This document shows, piece by piece, positions 23,272-34,500 of a stretch of DNA of 64,000 nt. The stretch lies in assembly GCA_047967505.1 (NCBI GenBank), contig CM106538.1, one strand, 5' to 3'. The DNA comes from Dipteris shenzhenensis (taxonomy: Eukaryota > Polypodiophyta > Polypodiopsida > Gleicheniales). How positions within the stretch are numbered: position 1 is the stretch's first letter; every line of letters begins with the position of its first letter. The notes under the pieces are model-generated. The model was not told the origin of the DNA and did not search any database. It saw only the letters and a program-made list of their open reading frames with translations. The position numbers were made by a program, and so were the translations under genes.

Positions 23272-23318
23272 TGGTCTGTTAGAAATTGCACAGCGGAAGA
23301 CTGATAGAATAGCCCAGG
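23195..23318. repeat. 62-bp tandem duplication spanning host flank and LTR end
   Basis: TTGGATCCTTGTGATTGGT occurs at 23195 and 23257, each followed by TGTTAGAAAT and LTR-edge sequence with CACAGCGGAAG or TACAGCGGAAG. One unit is therefore 19 bp of target plus about 43 bp of LTR terminus, and it precedes the intact LTR beginning at 23277. Confidence 0.85.
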
Positions 23319-24368
23319 AGCTTACACAGTGCGTGTGAGATGTGGAATCACAAACTTCTTAACTTTATGTGCTTCAACTAGATGTGCAGACTAGTAAATA
23401 GACAACAATCCAGCCAGATATAGAAACCACCAAAACAATGTATTTCCGTCCAAAGCTATGGACACAATACAAAAGATCGAGCCAGAGTCCCACCAGGATG
23501 TGGTCCTCTGATCTTACCACAAGTTACTTCTGCTATCTGCCGGATATCTCTAGATCACTGAGCCCGCGTGCTCGACCTTGAGCGTATGTAGACTCTCCTT
23601 CCAAAGACCTTAGCACCTTGCTGCCCTAGAAGACAGCCTAGGTTCTAGCCCTAGATGAGCTCAGTCTGCAGCACCAGTGGGACTCCTCTACCTCCTAGAT
23701 GTAGGTCTGAGAGTAAGTCTTGCTGCTCCTGCTGCTCCCGAAAACTGCTGGCTGCTGGATGTTGAAATGCCCTGCCAAAGGGCTCCTTTTATAGGTCCCA
23801 AAGGGGCTCAAAACTGACCGACTTGAAGGGGCCTCCTGGCCGACTTTGTCTGTCCCCCAACTGACCCCATCAGCTCCCCTATATGGGGCTGTGGGCTGCC
23901 CATTCTTGGGCTGTGGGCTGGCCGGCTTGTTTGGCCAGCCGACCAGCCTTCTTGGCCCTATATAAGGGCAGGGTGCTGCCCACTTGCAGCCCCTCCCTTT
24001 GCTGCAACACCTGGCCCATTGGATGTCCCTGGTCTGCACCATTCTAGGCCTGGTTGGCCAGCCCAAACCTGCCTATCTATGGCCGACCCTGCTGCAGATA
24101 TTCCGCCATATATTGTCATTTCTAGAGATCACTCCGCCTTCTAGTGCTGCTCCAGATCTGCCTCTTCCAGGCCAGATCCATGCTGTGTATGCATTGCCAT
24201 CTTCCTGTTCATAGGCTCCATTTGTTGCAGCCACCATGGCTCCTCCACAAGTTTCTGGGAGGTGCTGCCCATGTGGCAGCCCCCCCTCTCTCTCTCTTCT
24301 CTGGGCATATCCTGCCCTGGGTCTCCCTCCCCCATGCTCTTATAGATGGGGAGGTGACCTTTCCAACA
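23277..24368 (-). repeat. 3' LTR of the outer copia
   Basis: 1092 bp; minus strand starts TGTTGGAAAGGTCACC and ends CAATTTCTAACA. A purine tract GAAGGGGG on the minus strand (24369-24376) precedes it. Compared with the 5' LTR it keeps about 125 bp around 23775-23930 that the other copy has lost. Confidence 0.85.
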
Positions 24369-25245
24369 CCCCCTTCGACCGACACTTCTCAGTCCAATGC
24401 CAACCCGTCGATGACATTGCCCCAGCAGCTCTCTGGAGCAATTCGGTGTCGATTCCGGTTCCTGGCTTTTCAACCAGTGGCTCTTGCTCCTCCAGGTCCG
24501 GTCCTGCACAAGCAAACCATCCTGGTACACAGGTCCATCCAAGGTAGCACCAGATGGCACCATCACCTTCAGTCATTTCCTGCCTTTGAACTTGAGCAAT
24601 CCAGACGCCATCATCTTCCAGTTGTCCCCCTTATAATGAGTGACTGGAGTCTTCTAGGCACCGTGCTCTCAGGGTCTGTTTTAACCCGTCCTTCCTCTGG
24701 CAAGGTCCACAATAAATGAACCATGAAATCCCAAGAGTATCTGCAGATAACTTGGACCATGAACTCTCACTGAGCTCTCAAGCAAGTACTCTTATGGCTT
24801 CAGTACACTTTGTCCATAATCACCTTCTAGCAATCTGCGTTCGAGATTTGAGGAAGCACCCACACTTCCCCTTCTGCCTTCGAAGAAGGCACATTCCTTC
24901 CAATCTCGCATTACTCGAGACATATGAAGAGCATATTCTCTCCACATCATGCTATAAAGGCATAAATTAATGACATTATGTACATACCAGAACGTCATAT
25001 TACATGTGTGCTTGCTTTGAAAGCAAACCATGCACCTCAAGGAGGCACATACCAATAGCTTGTGTAATCCTATATTGCCCCCTTCTGAATTATAGCATCC
25101 ATCTGAACCTGAAACCCTAGGGCTCTCCATGGAATCTACCCTTGTGTAAGTATCAGCAGCCACGCACCTGGAAGAGTCCAAGCACTCCATGCTGTCCTTC
25201 ACCTCCACAAAGGTCTCTGACTCCTTGTCGGCCCACATCTCAATC
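24369..25245 (-). other. 3' internal part of the outer copia
   Basis: Near 25245-25060 the minus strand reads IEMWADKESETFVEVKDSME, the continuation of the gag-side reading interrupted by the gypsy insertion. The remainder down to the polypurine tract has no recognisable protease, integrase or polymerase motif. It may be a deleted polyprotein region or acquired host sequence. Confidence 0.6.
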
Positions 25246-25250
25246 ACTGT

Positions 25251-26111
25251 TGTAGTGAAGGGGAAAGGGACAGATTTGGAGATGGGGATAGAATAGCAGA
25301 AGGAAGGGAGGAGAAGAGAGGGGAAGGGGAAAGAGAGAGGAAGAGAGAGAAGAATGAGGGTAGAGAGATAGAGAGAGGGAGGAGAGAGAGTGTGAGTGTA
25401 GGCCTGCAGGAAGCAGGAAGGAGGAGGGAGAGTAGATAGACAGTCCAGCAAAGGCATAGTGGAAGATTCATCAATTACAACATCCCGGCTGACAAAACAC
25501 TTGCTCGTGCGGGGATGATATGGCTTATAGCCCCTGCTCTCGGAACTATACCCAAGAAAAATCCACTTAACAGCTTTATCATCCAACTTAGTGCGCTTTT
25601 GTGAAGGCACATGAGCATAGGCTAAGCATCCAAAAGTCCTCATGTGGGAAATGCGAGGCTTACGACACATCCAAGCCTCATAAGGTGTGATAGTCTGCAA
25701 TGCTATAGGAGTGACAGGCTCTGAAAGCAAGCAAATGAGGGCTGGAAATGAAAAATACAGCAAAGGAAGTGCTCCCACGAGGAGGAGAGCACGTAGAAAT
25801 GGAGAGAAAGAGATCCAATGGAGGGGAACTCGCAGCCCAAGGCAAAGGGATGCCAAATGAGGAGGGAAGGGCTATAAGAGAAGTCTCCGGATCAATTCAG
25901 CACACTCCAAATGGCTCCAAACGCCGGCACGCATGCTAAGGCAGCTCCGAAATGCTGAGAAACCTTCAATCTAAATGGCACACATCCTGAGGCGGATTAG
26001 ATGTCACATCCAAAAAGGTACATAGTAGGACGTGGATGGAGACTTATATAGTACCTCCACATTTTCCACCTAAAGGCCCTCTAACTTGGCCTCTTTTTCC
26101 CCTTCATTACA
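25251..26111 (-). repeat. 3' LTR of the gypsy element, interrupted
   Basis: 25251-25439 matches 41807-41996 and 25995-26111 matches 41997-42113; the two break points are exactly complementary at GATAG/GATTA. The 555 bp between them are foreign. The purine-rich GAAGGGGAAAGG/GAGAGAGGAAGAG block in the first part is shared by both LTR copies. Confidence 0.9.
25440..25994 (-). pseudogene. Copia integrase fragment inserted in the gypsy LTR
   Basis: The minus strand encodes the C-terminal part of a copia integrase: ITPYEAWMCRKPRISHMRTF, FGCLAYAHVPSQKRTKLDD and WIFLGYSSESRGYKPYHP, ending in VSRDVVIDE. It fills the left half of a 555-bp insertion; the right half (25736-25994) is unrecognised. No target duplication flanks it, so it is more like filler DNA captured at a repaired break than a transposition product. 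Confidence 0.8.
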
Positions 26112-26199
26112 GCCATCCCTTCCCATAGAATCTTGCCCTCAAAATTTCATATGCGGGCTGTTAAATAGGTGCAGCAAACAGCAAATAATAATCAGCCCG

Positions 26200-27731
26200 G
26201 TAGGAGATAGGGCTTGTCCTGGACAATGCTCTCTGGCTGCCATGAGTTCTCATCCTTAGGGAGTCCCTGCCACTTGATAAGATACTCGGTGTAGACTTTG
26301 TTTTGGAGTATGTGATCCCTGAAACTCATGATGCGCTTTGGAACATTGAGTATGTGGCCCTCCTCATCTATAGGTGGTAGCTCAGGAAGGACTTGGACAT
26401 GCTGTCTGACATGTTATGAATCCTGAAGGTCCTGGGTAGCTCCAACTCATACGCCACCTCACCAACTTTGCAGATGATCCTGTAGGGACCGTAATACCTG
26501 TGAGCAAGCTTCGTATTGGTGATACCATTCAGCAAGGCATAACGGTTCTTATGGAGGTGCAAGTGCACATAATCCCCTTCTTCGAAAGACAGATACCTCC
26601 TGTTTTCATTCGCATACTTCTTTTGCTTGGCTTGGGCATCCTGCATATTCTTTTTAGCCAATTGCAGAAGGGCATCCATACTCTCCAAGTCATTTCTTGC
26701 TTGCTGTTTTTTCACAGCCATGTCTGCAACTAAAGATGGCATACCCACTGTGCATCCATACATAGCCTTGAATGGGCTCATGCCAATAAAGATGTGCTTG
26801 GTACTGTTGTAACAAAATTCAGCAAGTGCCAACCACTTATCCCAAGACTTCAGTGTGTCATGACAGAAATGCCTCAAATACTCTTCCAGCCATTTGTTCA
26901 CCCTTTCTGACTGTCCATTCGTCTCAGGGTGGTAAGCAGTGCTAGGTGTAAGAGAAGTACCCACTGCTGTAAATAATTCCTGCCAAAAGTGACAGGGTGG
27001 TAAGCAGTGCTAGGTGTAAGAGAAGTACCCACTGCTGTAAATAATTCCTGCCAAAAGTGACCCATAAAATTTGCATCTCTGTCGCTGACAATCTCCCAAG
27101 GGAAACCATGATGCTTAAAAACATGCTCGATGAACTGCCAAGCAACCTGTGATGCTGAATAACGGGTCTTAGTGGGTATGAAATGGGCTTGCTTTGTCAT
27201 TCTGTCAACCACCACAAAAATGCTATCCCATCCCCGCTCTGTGGAAGGCAACCCTGTGATGAAATCCATAGCAATATGAGTCCATTTGCTTTCTGGAATA
27301 GGTAATGGCTGCAAGAGACCCACGGGTAATCGGCTGTCCACTTTATTTTGTTGGCAGGGCAAACATTCACTGACAAATTTAACTACATCCCGCCACAAGC
27401 CATCCTAGATAAAGCTCTGTTTGACCTTTTTATATGTCTTAGTAATACCTGCATGTCCTGCCATAGGAGATGAGTGCATTTCCTGTAAGACCAGCAGTCG
27501 GTGCTTTGAATTTGGCACTAAATAAATTCTGTCCTTGCACCACAACAGCCCATTATGCAGCTTAAATTCAGCATGCCCCTCGCTCGATGGCCTCTGTAAC
27601 TCCGCATATATGGAAGCTGCCTTAGAATCCTGCATGTATTCTTCCTGAATACCATGAATCCACTCCTGGTAGATGGTAGAAATGGCAGACAAATTGCAAG
27701 CCCACATACGGGATAAGGCATGTGCAACCAC
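26200..27731 (-). pseudogene. Gypsy integrase with chromodomain, broken
   Basis: The reading begins near 27731 with the HHCC zinc region (SSPMAGHAGITKTYKKVKQS), a stop near 27404, then CLPCQQNK and the catalytic core: AMDFITGLPST, VSDRDANFMGHFWQ and SERVNKWLEEYLRH for the three acidic residues. A 68-bp tandem duplication at 26925-27060 shifts the frame inside the core. After the C-terminal GKVAYELELPR block a chromodomain follows (near 26340-26230: YTEYLIKWQGLPKDENSWQP). Chromodomains guide integration to heterochromatin in this group of plant gypsy elements. Confidence 0.9.
26925..27060. repeat. 68-bp tandem duplication in integrase
   Basis: Units 26925-26992 and 26993-27060 appear identical. 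Length 68 is not a multiple of three, so the integrase frame is lost at this point. Identity of the copies indicates a recent event or an assembly error. Confidence 0.95.
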
Positions 27732-27773
27732 GTTTTCTTTCCCTTTTTTGTACTCGATGTCGAAATCATAAGA

Positions 27774-28773
27774 CTAAACCTTAGCCAGCCACCTCTTCTG
27801 CTTCATTGACAAGTTGGGCTGCGTAAGGAAATACTTGAGTGTCCTATGATCTGTCTTCACCTTGATTTGGCTACTGTACAGGTAGTGGTGCCATTTTTCG
27901 AAAGCATGGAGGATAGCCAACATTTCCTGATCATACACATGATAATCTAGTTCCTTGGCATCCAATTTCCTACTTTCAAAAGCAATTACCCCGTGTTCCT
28001 GTCTCAGCACAGCCCCTAATCCTTTGCCACTGGCATCTGCCTCCACAATGAAAGTACGTGAAAAATCAGGGCATACCAACACAGGAGCATGAGTGAGGGC
28101 GAATTTCAGGTCTTCAAAGCTGCGCTGTGCATCTATAGAGTGCATCTGTAGACCACATAAAAGCATCCTTCTTCAAAAGGTCTGTCAGAGGGGCTGCCCT
28201 CTTGGAAAACTTGCGAATAAAGCGCCTGTAGAAGGAAGCAAGACCTAGAAATCCCCTCAACTGAGTAGGGTTGCGTGGCTGCGGCCAATCCTCAATGCAT
28301 TTCACCTTTGCAGGATCCACTCGAATGCCATCCTTGCTCACAATGTGACCAAGATACTCAAACTCTTGTGCCATAATAGTGCATTTGCTGGCTTTAGTAT
28401 AAAGCTGATGCAACCTCAAAATTTCCAGCACTTGCTTGACATGTCTGATGTGCTCTAGCTTATCCTTGCTGTAAATGAGGATGTCATCAAAAAATACCAG
28501 CACATATTTGAAAAGGAGAGGCTGCAAAATCTTGTTCATGAGTGCCTAGAAGGTAGCTGGTGCATTGGTCAATCCAAAAGGCATCACCTTGAACTCATAC
28601 AGTCCCCTCTTTGTGCGAAAGGCTGTCTTGTGCTCATCCCCAGCTTTCATTCTAATTTGATGATAGCCACACCTCAAATCAATCTTAGTGAAAAACTGAG
28701 CTCTGTTGAGTTCATCCAACAGGTCATCTATCCTGGGGATTGGAAACCTGTTCTTGATGGTGACCTTATTCAA
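27774..28773 (-). pseudogene. Gypsy reverse transcriptase and RNase H, broken
   Basis: Frame from 28773 shows [32 protein letters not shown] and [10 protein letters not shown], then a stop at about 28545. The next frame from 28539 has the catalytic VFFDDILIYS and LRGFLGLASFYRRFI. RNase H follows from 28166 (VEADASGKGLGAVL, KTDHRTLKYFL). Polymerase catalytic aspartates are preserved, but the stop and a frame change near 28140 inactivate the polyprotein. The upstream polymerase start is degraded (28780-28950). Confidence 0.9.
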
Positions 28774-28955
28774 GTCTCTTTAGTCAATGCACATACGGTA
28801 AGAAACCAGGAGCACAGGAGATGCAAAAGGAGAAGTGCTATGAGTGATGAAACTCTTCTGAAGTAAGTCCCTCACGTGAGTTGCCACTTCCTCCCGTTCT
28901 ACCTTAGAGAGTCGGTATGGGGCCTTATTGATTGGTTCCAGGACTATGGCATGAT

Positions 28956-29430
28956 CTACATCTTTCTCGGAGGCAACGGTGATGGCAAATCAGCAAACAC
29001 ATCTGCAAACTCTGAGAGCAATCTCTGAATATCACAATCATCAACACGAGGAGTGCTACCCTCCTTAGTTACTGACACATTTAATGCATATATGGCGCTG
29101 CCCCTCTTGAGCTCTCTAGCGAACTGCCTTGCTGAAATGACCTGCAATTTAGGAGCTGCAATGCCATGCAATGTAACTGATCCATCCCTGTGGACAAAGC
29201 TGAGTGTTAAGGCATTGAAATCCATGCTGATTTTGCCCAGTGATTGCAACCAATCACAGCCCAGGACAACATCTATTGGGCCCATGTCAAGTGCCAAGAG
29301 ATCACCTGCAAATGTATAGTCATCAGAGAACTTAATCCTTGCATCTTGGCAACAAGATCTACTGATCATATGCTGTCCATTAGCCACTTCTACTCTCAGC
29401 CCATGGTCTATCTCAGTAGCAATCAGTCCC
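28956..29430 (-). pseudogene. Gypsy protease, C-terminal half
   Basis: The minus strand reads ALDMGPIDVVLGCDWLQSLG, the second half of the gypsy protease with the conserved DVVLGCDWL block. The first half lies at 39187-39411. The two halves are separated by the nested element at 29431-39185, whose target duplication GTCCC occupies 29426-29430 and 39186-39190. Confidence 0.88.
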
Positions 29431-29775
29431 TATAGAATCCCGTAGGATAGAATAGATGCATCTTGCAAGAGGTGTGAGAGCACAATAAAAGCAATATGTT
29501 GTTCTCTATTATGGATTGTGAGAGAGAGGACTCTCTCTTATAGAAAGGGGGAGAAGGTAATACCTTCCCTACATAAGTGGCAATCAGCCCCTACATCAGT
29601 GGGAATCAATCCCTACATCAGTGGGATTGCCTTTGTCTTACATCATCACTTAGGTCACACACTAGACACATCATAGCACTTGATGTGCCTTTACAACACA
29701 CACAAACATACATGTGACTCCCCTAGATGCACACATGCACCATAGAGCAAGCCCTTGATCATACTTATCCCAACA
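29431..29775 (-). repeat. 3' LTR of the short element
   Basis: 345 bp; minus strand begins TGTTGGGATAAGTATG and ends GGATTCTATA, the final CA having apparently changed to TA. It contains a minus-strand TATA-poor, AT-rich region; the internal GAGAGTCCTCTCTC inverted repeat near 29520-29540 is shared with the other copy with one change. Confidence 0.88.
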
Positions 29776-31343
29776 TACTCCCTCTCAAGGGGTTGCCTTT
29801 TGCAGTGTCAAGGATATATCTAGTCTCATAGTTTCTCATGCCATCTCATGGTGGTCAAGGAAAAATCTATGGCTAGGATCTCATGCTAGCAAGGGTTCCC
29901 AAGGGTATGAGGTTCACAGAAATGGGATAGACAAAACACATATCACATGGTCTACATCATATGGTGACCAGAGGTGATTTACATAACATATTCTTTTTGG
30001 AGTACTACTCCAGGCAGAGAACCTCTAAATTTGACCAAGTGATGATAAACAAAAAAGTGCTTAAAAAGCATAGTCTTCATTTTCTTCATTTGCTGATGGA
30101 GTTCTTCCTTCAGCCAGATTTGCTTTGTTGTTGAAGTAGTCCTTCTTCATAAGAAATGCTTGATTCTCTTTGTTGTTCTTCATGGAATATCACATTCCCT
30201 TTTCCAATTGTAGGCAAAGGAACAAGATATATTTGAAGCACTTCCCTTCATCAATGTGGTGAAAGTATGAGCCACTTAATCCCAAAGCTATGATAGCAAG
30301 AGCCTTCTTGTCTTTGATCAACCAATTAGCTTTTTCTTTTGTAGACTTCTTTCCATTCACAACATTCCATATCTTCTTTTTCATAAGCATAAACTCAGCT
30401 TTTGTTTGCCAAGTATGGAAACTAGTTCCATCAAACTTATCAGAAAAGGTCTTAGCTTCCATGGCAAGGTCTTACCCGAGGGCAGTGTCTAGTGCCTTAC
30501 AAGTGAAAATATGAGCAATAAAAAATATTCCTTCAAAGTACAAGCATTTAGTGTAGCAAAGGCTTGCAACCAAATTCCATACTACAAAACATAATGGAAA
30601 TGATGCTTTCACTTGCATGCTTCATAGAGGTGGCTAAATGAAAGTATTCCAAGCAAATCCAGGTATAGCAACTTAAAGGAAAGCTGTAGCCACAATTGTA
30701 CTGATGCTATTCAACACTTTAAAACATGAGAAATGCTAAAGTAGCATCTAACGTAGCATCAAACTCACAACATTGTCAAAACTGTCCAAAACAGAGACTA
30801 GAACTTGGAGGGTGCAATTCTCACAGCTCATAGCTCTATTCAAGGGGATTTTTATGCAGGAAGAAGGGCCTTATACTAGAGAAGGGCTACCAGCAAGGAG
30901 GGGCGAAATGTTGCGCCAGGTCGCCCTGTAGATACTTGAGAAAACCGACTGGTTTTTCGGCATTTTCTCCTCCATCTCTTGTCCAAACGAGCTCAGATTT
31001 CAACAGCAGCTTGCCCTCAGTGTCGTCCAGCACGGGCTCAGAGGAATTTGCAGATAGGTAAGTATAGAGGCAGCATTGCGCGAAAGTTCGTCAAGGAGTG
31101 TGAGTGTTGGCGTTGCGCGTACAGTTGAAATTTCTCTGAATGCTTGCAGCTGGAAGTTCGCCCATACGTGAGGAGTTTGCAGCTCAAAAGGGTTTGGGCA
31201 ATGGTCGCTTGAATGCAGAGAACAAAGCTCTCAAAGATTTGGGGAAGGAGGAAAATGGAGAAGATGAAGAAGTTTTGAGAAACTAGTAGTTTTATGCTAG
31301 AGATAGCATCTAATGCTAGACTAGGCTAGATCTAGAACCTAAA
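29776..31343 (-). other. Internal region of the short LTR element
   Basis: Apart from the gag fragment at 30190-30462, no coding motif is seen. 30860-31340 is the leader. The sequence is A/T-rich and contains no pol gene, which defines the element as non-autonomous. Confidence 0.7.
30190..30462 (-). CDS. Truncated copia gag in the short LTR element
   Basis: 90 codons starting MEAKTFSDKFDGTSFHTWQT, followed by KAEFMLMKKKIWNVVNGKK and KALAIIALGLSGSYFHHIDE. This is the N-terminal half of the copia capsid domain. After LGLSGSYFHHIDEGK the usual continuation is missing and the frame ends in unrelated residues. Whether a short Gag is still made and helps packaging, as proposed for TR-GAG elements, cannot be told. 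Confidence 0.75.
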   Translation of the reverse strand: MEAKTFSDKFDGTSFHTWQTKAEFMLMKKKIWNVVNGKKSTKEKANWLIKDKKALAIIALGLSGSYFHHIDEGKCFKYILFLCLQLEKGM

Positions 31344-31355
31344 GCTCTGATACCA
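31344..31355 (-). other. Primer-binding site of the short LTR element
   Basis: Minus strand TGGTATCAGAGC, perfect for initiator tRNA-Met, two bases after the CA end of the duplicated LTR terminus. It proves that 31356-31375 is the end of the 5' LTR and that the LINE entered almost exactly at this border. Confidence 0.92.
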
Positions 31356-31504
31356 AGTGTAGAATCCCGTAGGATTTTTTTTTTCCGAAAAAACAGTTCT
31401 AATTATATTACTTCGAGAACAAGATACAAGAGGTCAGCTTATAGCTGACGGGCTGCGTACACAAACCGGACGCAGCCCAAAAGGTAGCATAATAAATCAT
31501 ACTC

Positions 31505-34500
31505 TCACGGAGGAATATGCTGAGTGTGAATGAACAGCCATCGGGGTGGTGAGTAGTGCCACCGAAGGCCCTGCGTAGTCTGCTCGAAGAAGAGGCTCTG
31601 TGAATCCCAAGCCTGGAGGAAGCGTCTCCGCTTCTCCTGACCAGCCCGGGAGTCTCCCTGAATCTGGTCCCACTGGCCTCTGAGGGTATGAATAATCTCA
31701 CTCCAAATCTCCGCCATGATCTGGGCAGTCGATAAGGAGGTGCCACCGAGGATCTGCGCGCAGCGCGAGGTCCAGATGTGCCATCCTGTAATGCTGCTGA
31801 TAATCTCCCAGACTGGCTGCCTCTCCCGAACTCCTATATCAGCCTCTGCTAGGTGCTGTGGGATACCCTCGAGCGGCCCCCACGTCCCCTGTGTGATAAG
31901 GAAAGTGGGGTCCTGCTGGCATGCCTCGAACAAGTGATGAAGACCAGGTGCGGTGCTGCACCAACAGAACGCGCCCCAAGTGATCACTCCTAGCTCTGGT
32001 GCTGCACGAGTAAGAAGCCCGAAAGTCCACCTCCACACTTCCTGGGCGCGCATGCAGCTCCACAGGCAGTGTTTTGGTGACTCCTCATCCGCATGGCAAA
32101 TCTGACAGCAACCGTCCTGGCCTATCTGCCTCAACCAGCTCCCCACTGGAAGACCTTTGTGGGTAAGAAGCCACAGGAAGTACGAGATCTTCCGCGGCCG
32201 CCAGCTCTCCCACAAGGCCTTCCAGAAAGCCTGCAAAAAGAACCTGGAGATACCCTGTGCGTACCAGCTAGGACGCTGGGTGGGGGGGCGGCTCTGCATC
32301 CTCCCGAGAATTCGCCTGCCCAGAGTCGTGCTGTAAGCGAAGAAGGAAGTCTGCCCCTGTCCTGTCACAATCTCTGGCCACCACCACTCTCCTGGGTCCC
32401 ACTCAAGCTCTGACAAGGCCCGCCCCTCCCAGAGCCAAAGACGCCAAAGCTGCAACTGGTCCTGCTCGATACTAGGGTCGGTATGCCAGACCTTCCCCAG
32501 AAGGCCTACGACCCTAACCCTCTGCCACGGTAGTAGGGGGTCAATGAGCGCATCCTCTCTCCTGAGTCGTCCGTCCCCTGAAACCGCGAAGAAGGCGATA
32601 GAGGAGTCATCCAAACGTCCTGCGACCACCAGTGGGATGCCACGGGGGGTGAACTGTCCCAGCCAGTGGGTGTCTCCAGGCATGAGGACCTGAGGCTCAG
32701 GTGGAGCCAACCAAGCGGCTGGGATCGCTCCGTCGATCTCCGTGCGTCTCGCCTGGACTCCGCGTGCACCTCCCGCTGCGTCTGCCAGATCGGCCATCTC
32801 CAGATGTCTGTACGTATCCCTCCAAACTCGAAGGGACCGGGCTGGCCCCCTCATCCAGCCGTCCCACCTGATATGTGATCTCTCCCCCAACTGAAGGCCC
32901 TCGGCGTCTCTGACCTGCCCATTCCAGACGAGCGGCTGGCGATCGATCTCCTCCTGACAGCTGGGCTGGGACTGAATGAGACTGAGACGGAGCCGCCTCC
33001 AAACCATGAGGAGGCTACGAACGAGTGGGGAGCGGGGCTGAGTGAGCGGGGCGGAAGTGAAGATCCACCTGAAGGACGGTAGCCACTCTCCACCTCGGCG
33101 CGGGACACAAGAGCCGACTCCCTGCTGGAGTAACATCTTCCACGTCTGCCCCCCTGGGGTCAAACCGCGGATGATAAGCTTGCCTAACAAGGCCTGACTC
33201 TGAAGCTCTGGATCAATGACCCCCAGACCCCCCTCCGCCTGCGGAAGAATGACTGTCTGCCAAGCAACCCTGGCTCTGGTATCTCTCTGCCCATCCTCCC
33301 CAGACCAAAGAAAGTTCCGAACCAACCTCCTGAGCTGTGCCACGCTGGATCTCGAGAAGCACCAACAGGAAGCCACATACCAAGCCGTGGCTAGAAGGAC
33401 CTGGTTAACTACTAAAGCACGACCTGCAAGGGACAGCTTAGCAGTGCTCCAGAAAGCCAGCTTCCGTCGGATGGAATCTAGCACCGGGAGAAACTGCTGA
33501 GCTGGCGTAATGTCTAGGCCAACCTGGAAGCCAAGGTATCTAGCTGTCTGACCACGTGGAATCCATCTGAAGCCCAGGAATCGCCCCCACTGAGAACACG
33601 CCCCCGGGTCTGTGAGAAAACCAACTGATTTGTTCCAGTTGATTTTCGCACCAGCGGCCGAGCAGAAAACCTCCAGGGCCATCCGCACCCTCTCTAGCAT
33701 CCTCTCATCGTCCTGGACATAAAGGGCTGTATCATCTGCGTACTCTGAGTCCAGAAGCTCCGTGTCCTCCCGGAGTGGAAGGCGAACACCCCTGAGCCCT
33801 GTGGACCTCGCCCGAAGGTAGTAAGTCATGGCCTCGGCGAAGAAGAGAAACAGATAAGGAGCCAGGGGACAACCCTGACGTACTGATCTCTCCAAGCTGA
33901 AACGCTCACCCATCCTGCCTCCAATGATGACTCTGCTAGACGCTGTCCTGTACAAAGCTGAGATACCCTGAATCCAGCCTGCCGGGAAACCTAGCCGCTC
34001 CAGAGTCCCCTCCAAAAAGGACCAATCCACGCGATCGTAGGCCTTCTCGAAGTCGAGAAGTAAAATGGCAAGGTGTGAACCGCTGTACTGAGCCCACTCC
34101 GCCGCCTCTGAAAAGGTGAAGACATTATCCAGGATACTGCGGTCCTGGACAAAGCCTGTCTGAGTGTCATGGACGAGGTCTGGGAGTAGAGGTCGAACTC
34201 TGGCACTGATCATCTTGGCGAGGATTTTGTAGGCAGTGGTAAGGAGAGTGATCGGACGCCACTGGCGGATCTCCTGTCTATCTCCTCCCTTCGGGATGAG
34301 GCAAATCAGTCCCGAGGAGAGGCTCTCTGGCATCTGACCGCTGCTGAAAATCCCCTGCAGAGCTGCAAGGAGGGGCTGATGGATCTGGTCCCAGAAGGAG
34401 GTGAAGAAAGCTCGGGATAGCCCATCCTCACCTGGGCATTTCTGCCCATCAATAGCCATCAAGGCCTCCAACATCTCATCCGCGGTGAACGGCGCCAACA

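Noticed and set aside
24792-25856. A 354-codon minus-strand frame across copia and gypsy LTR sequence
   Set aside because: It runs by chance through three joined segments (integrase scrap, LTR part, outer copia) and is not one protein.
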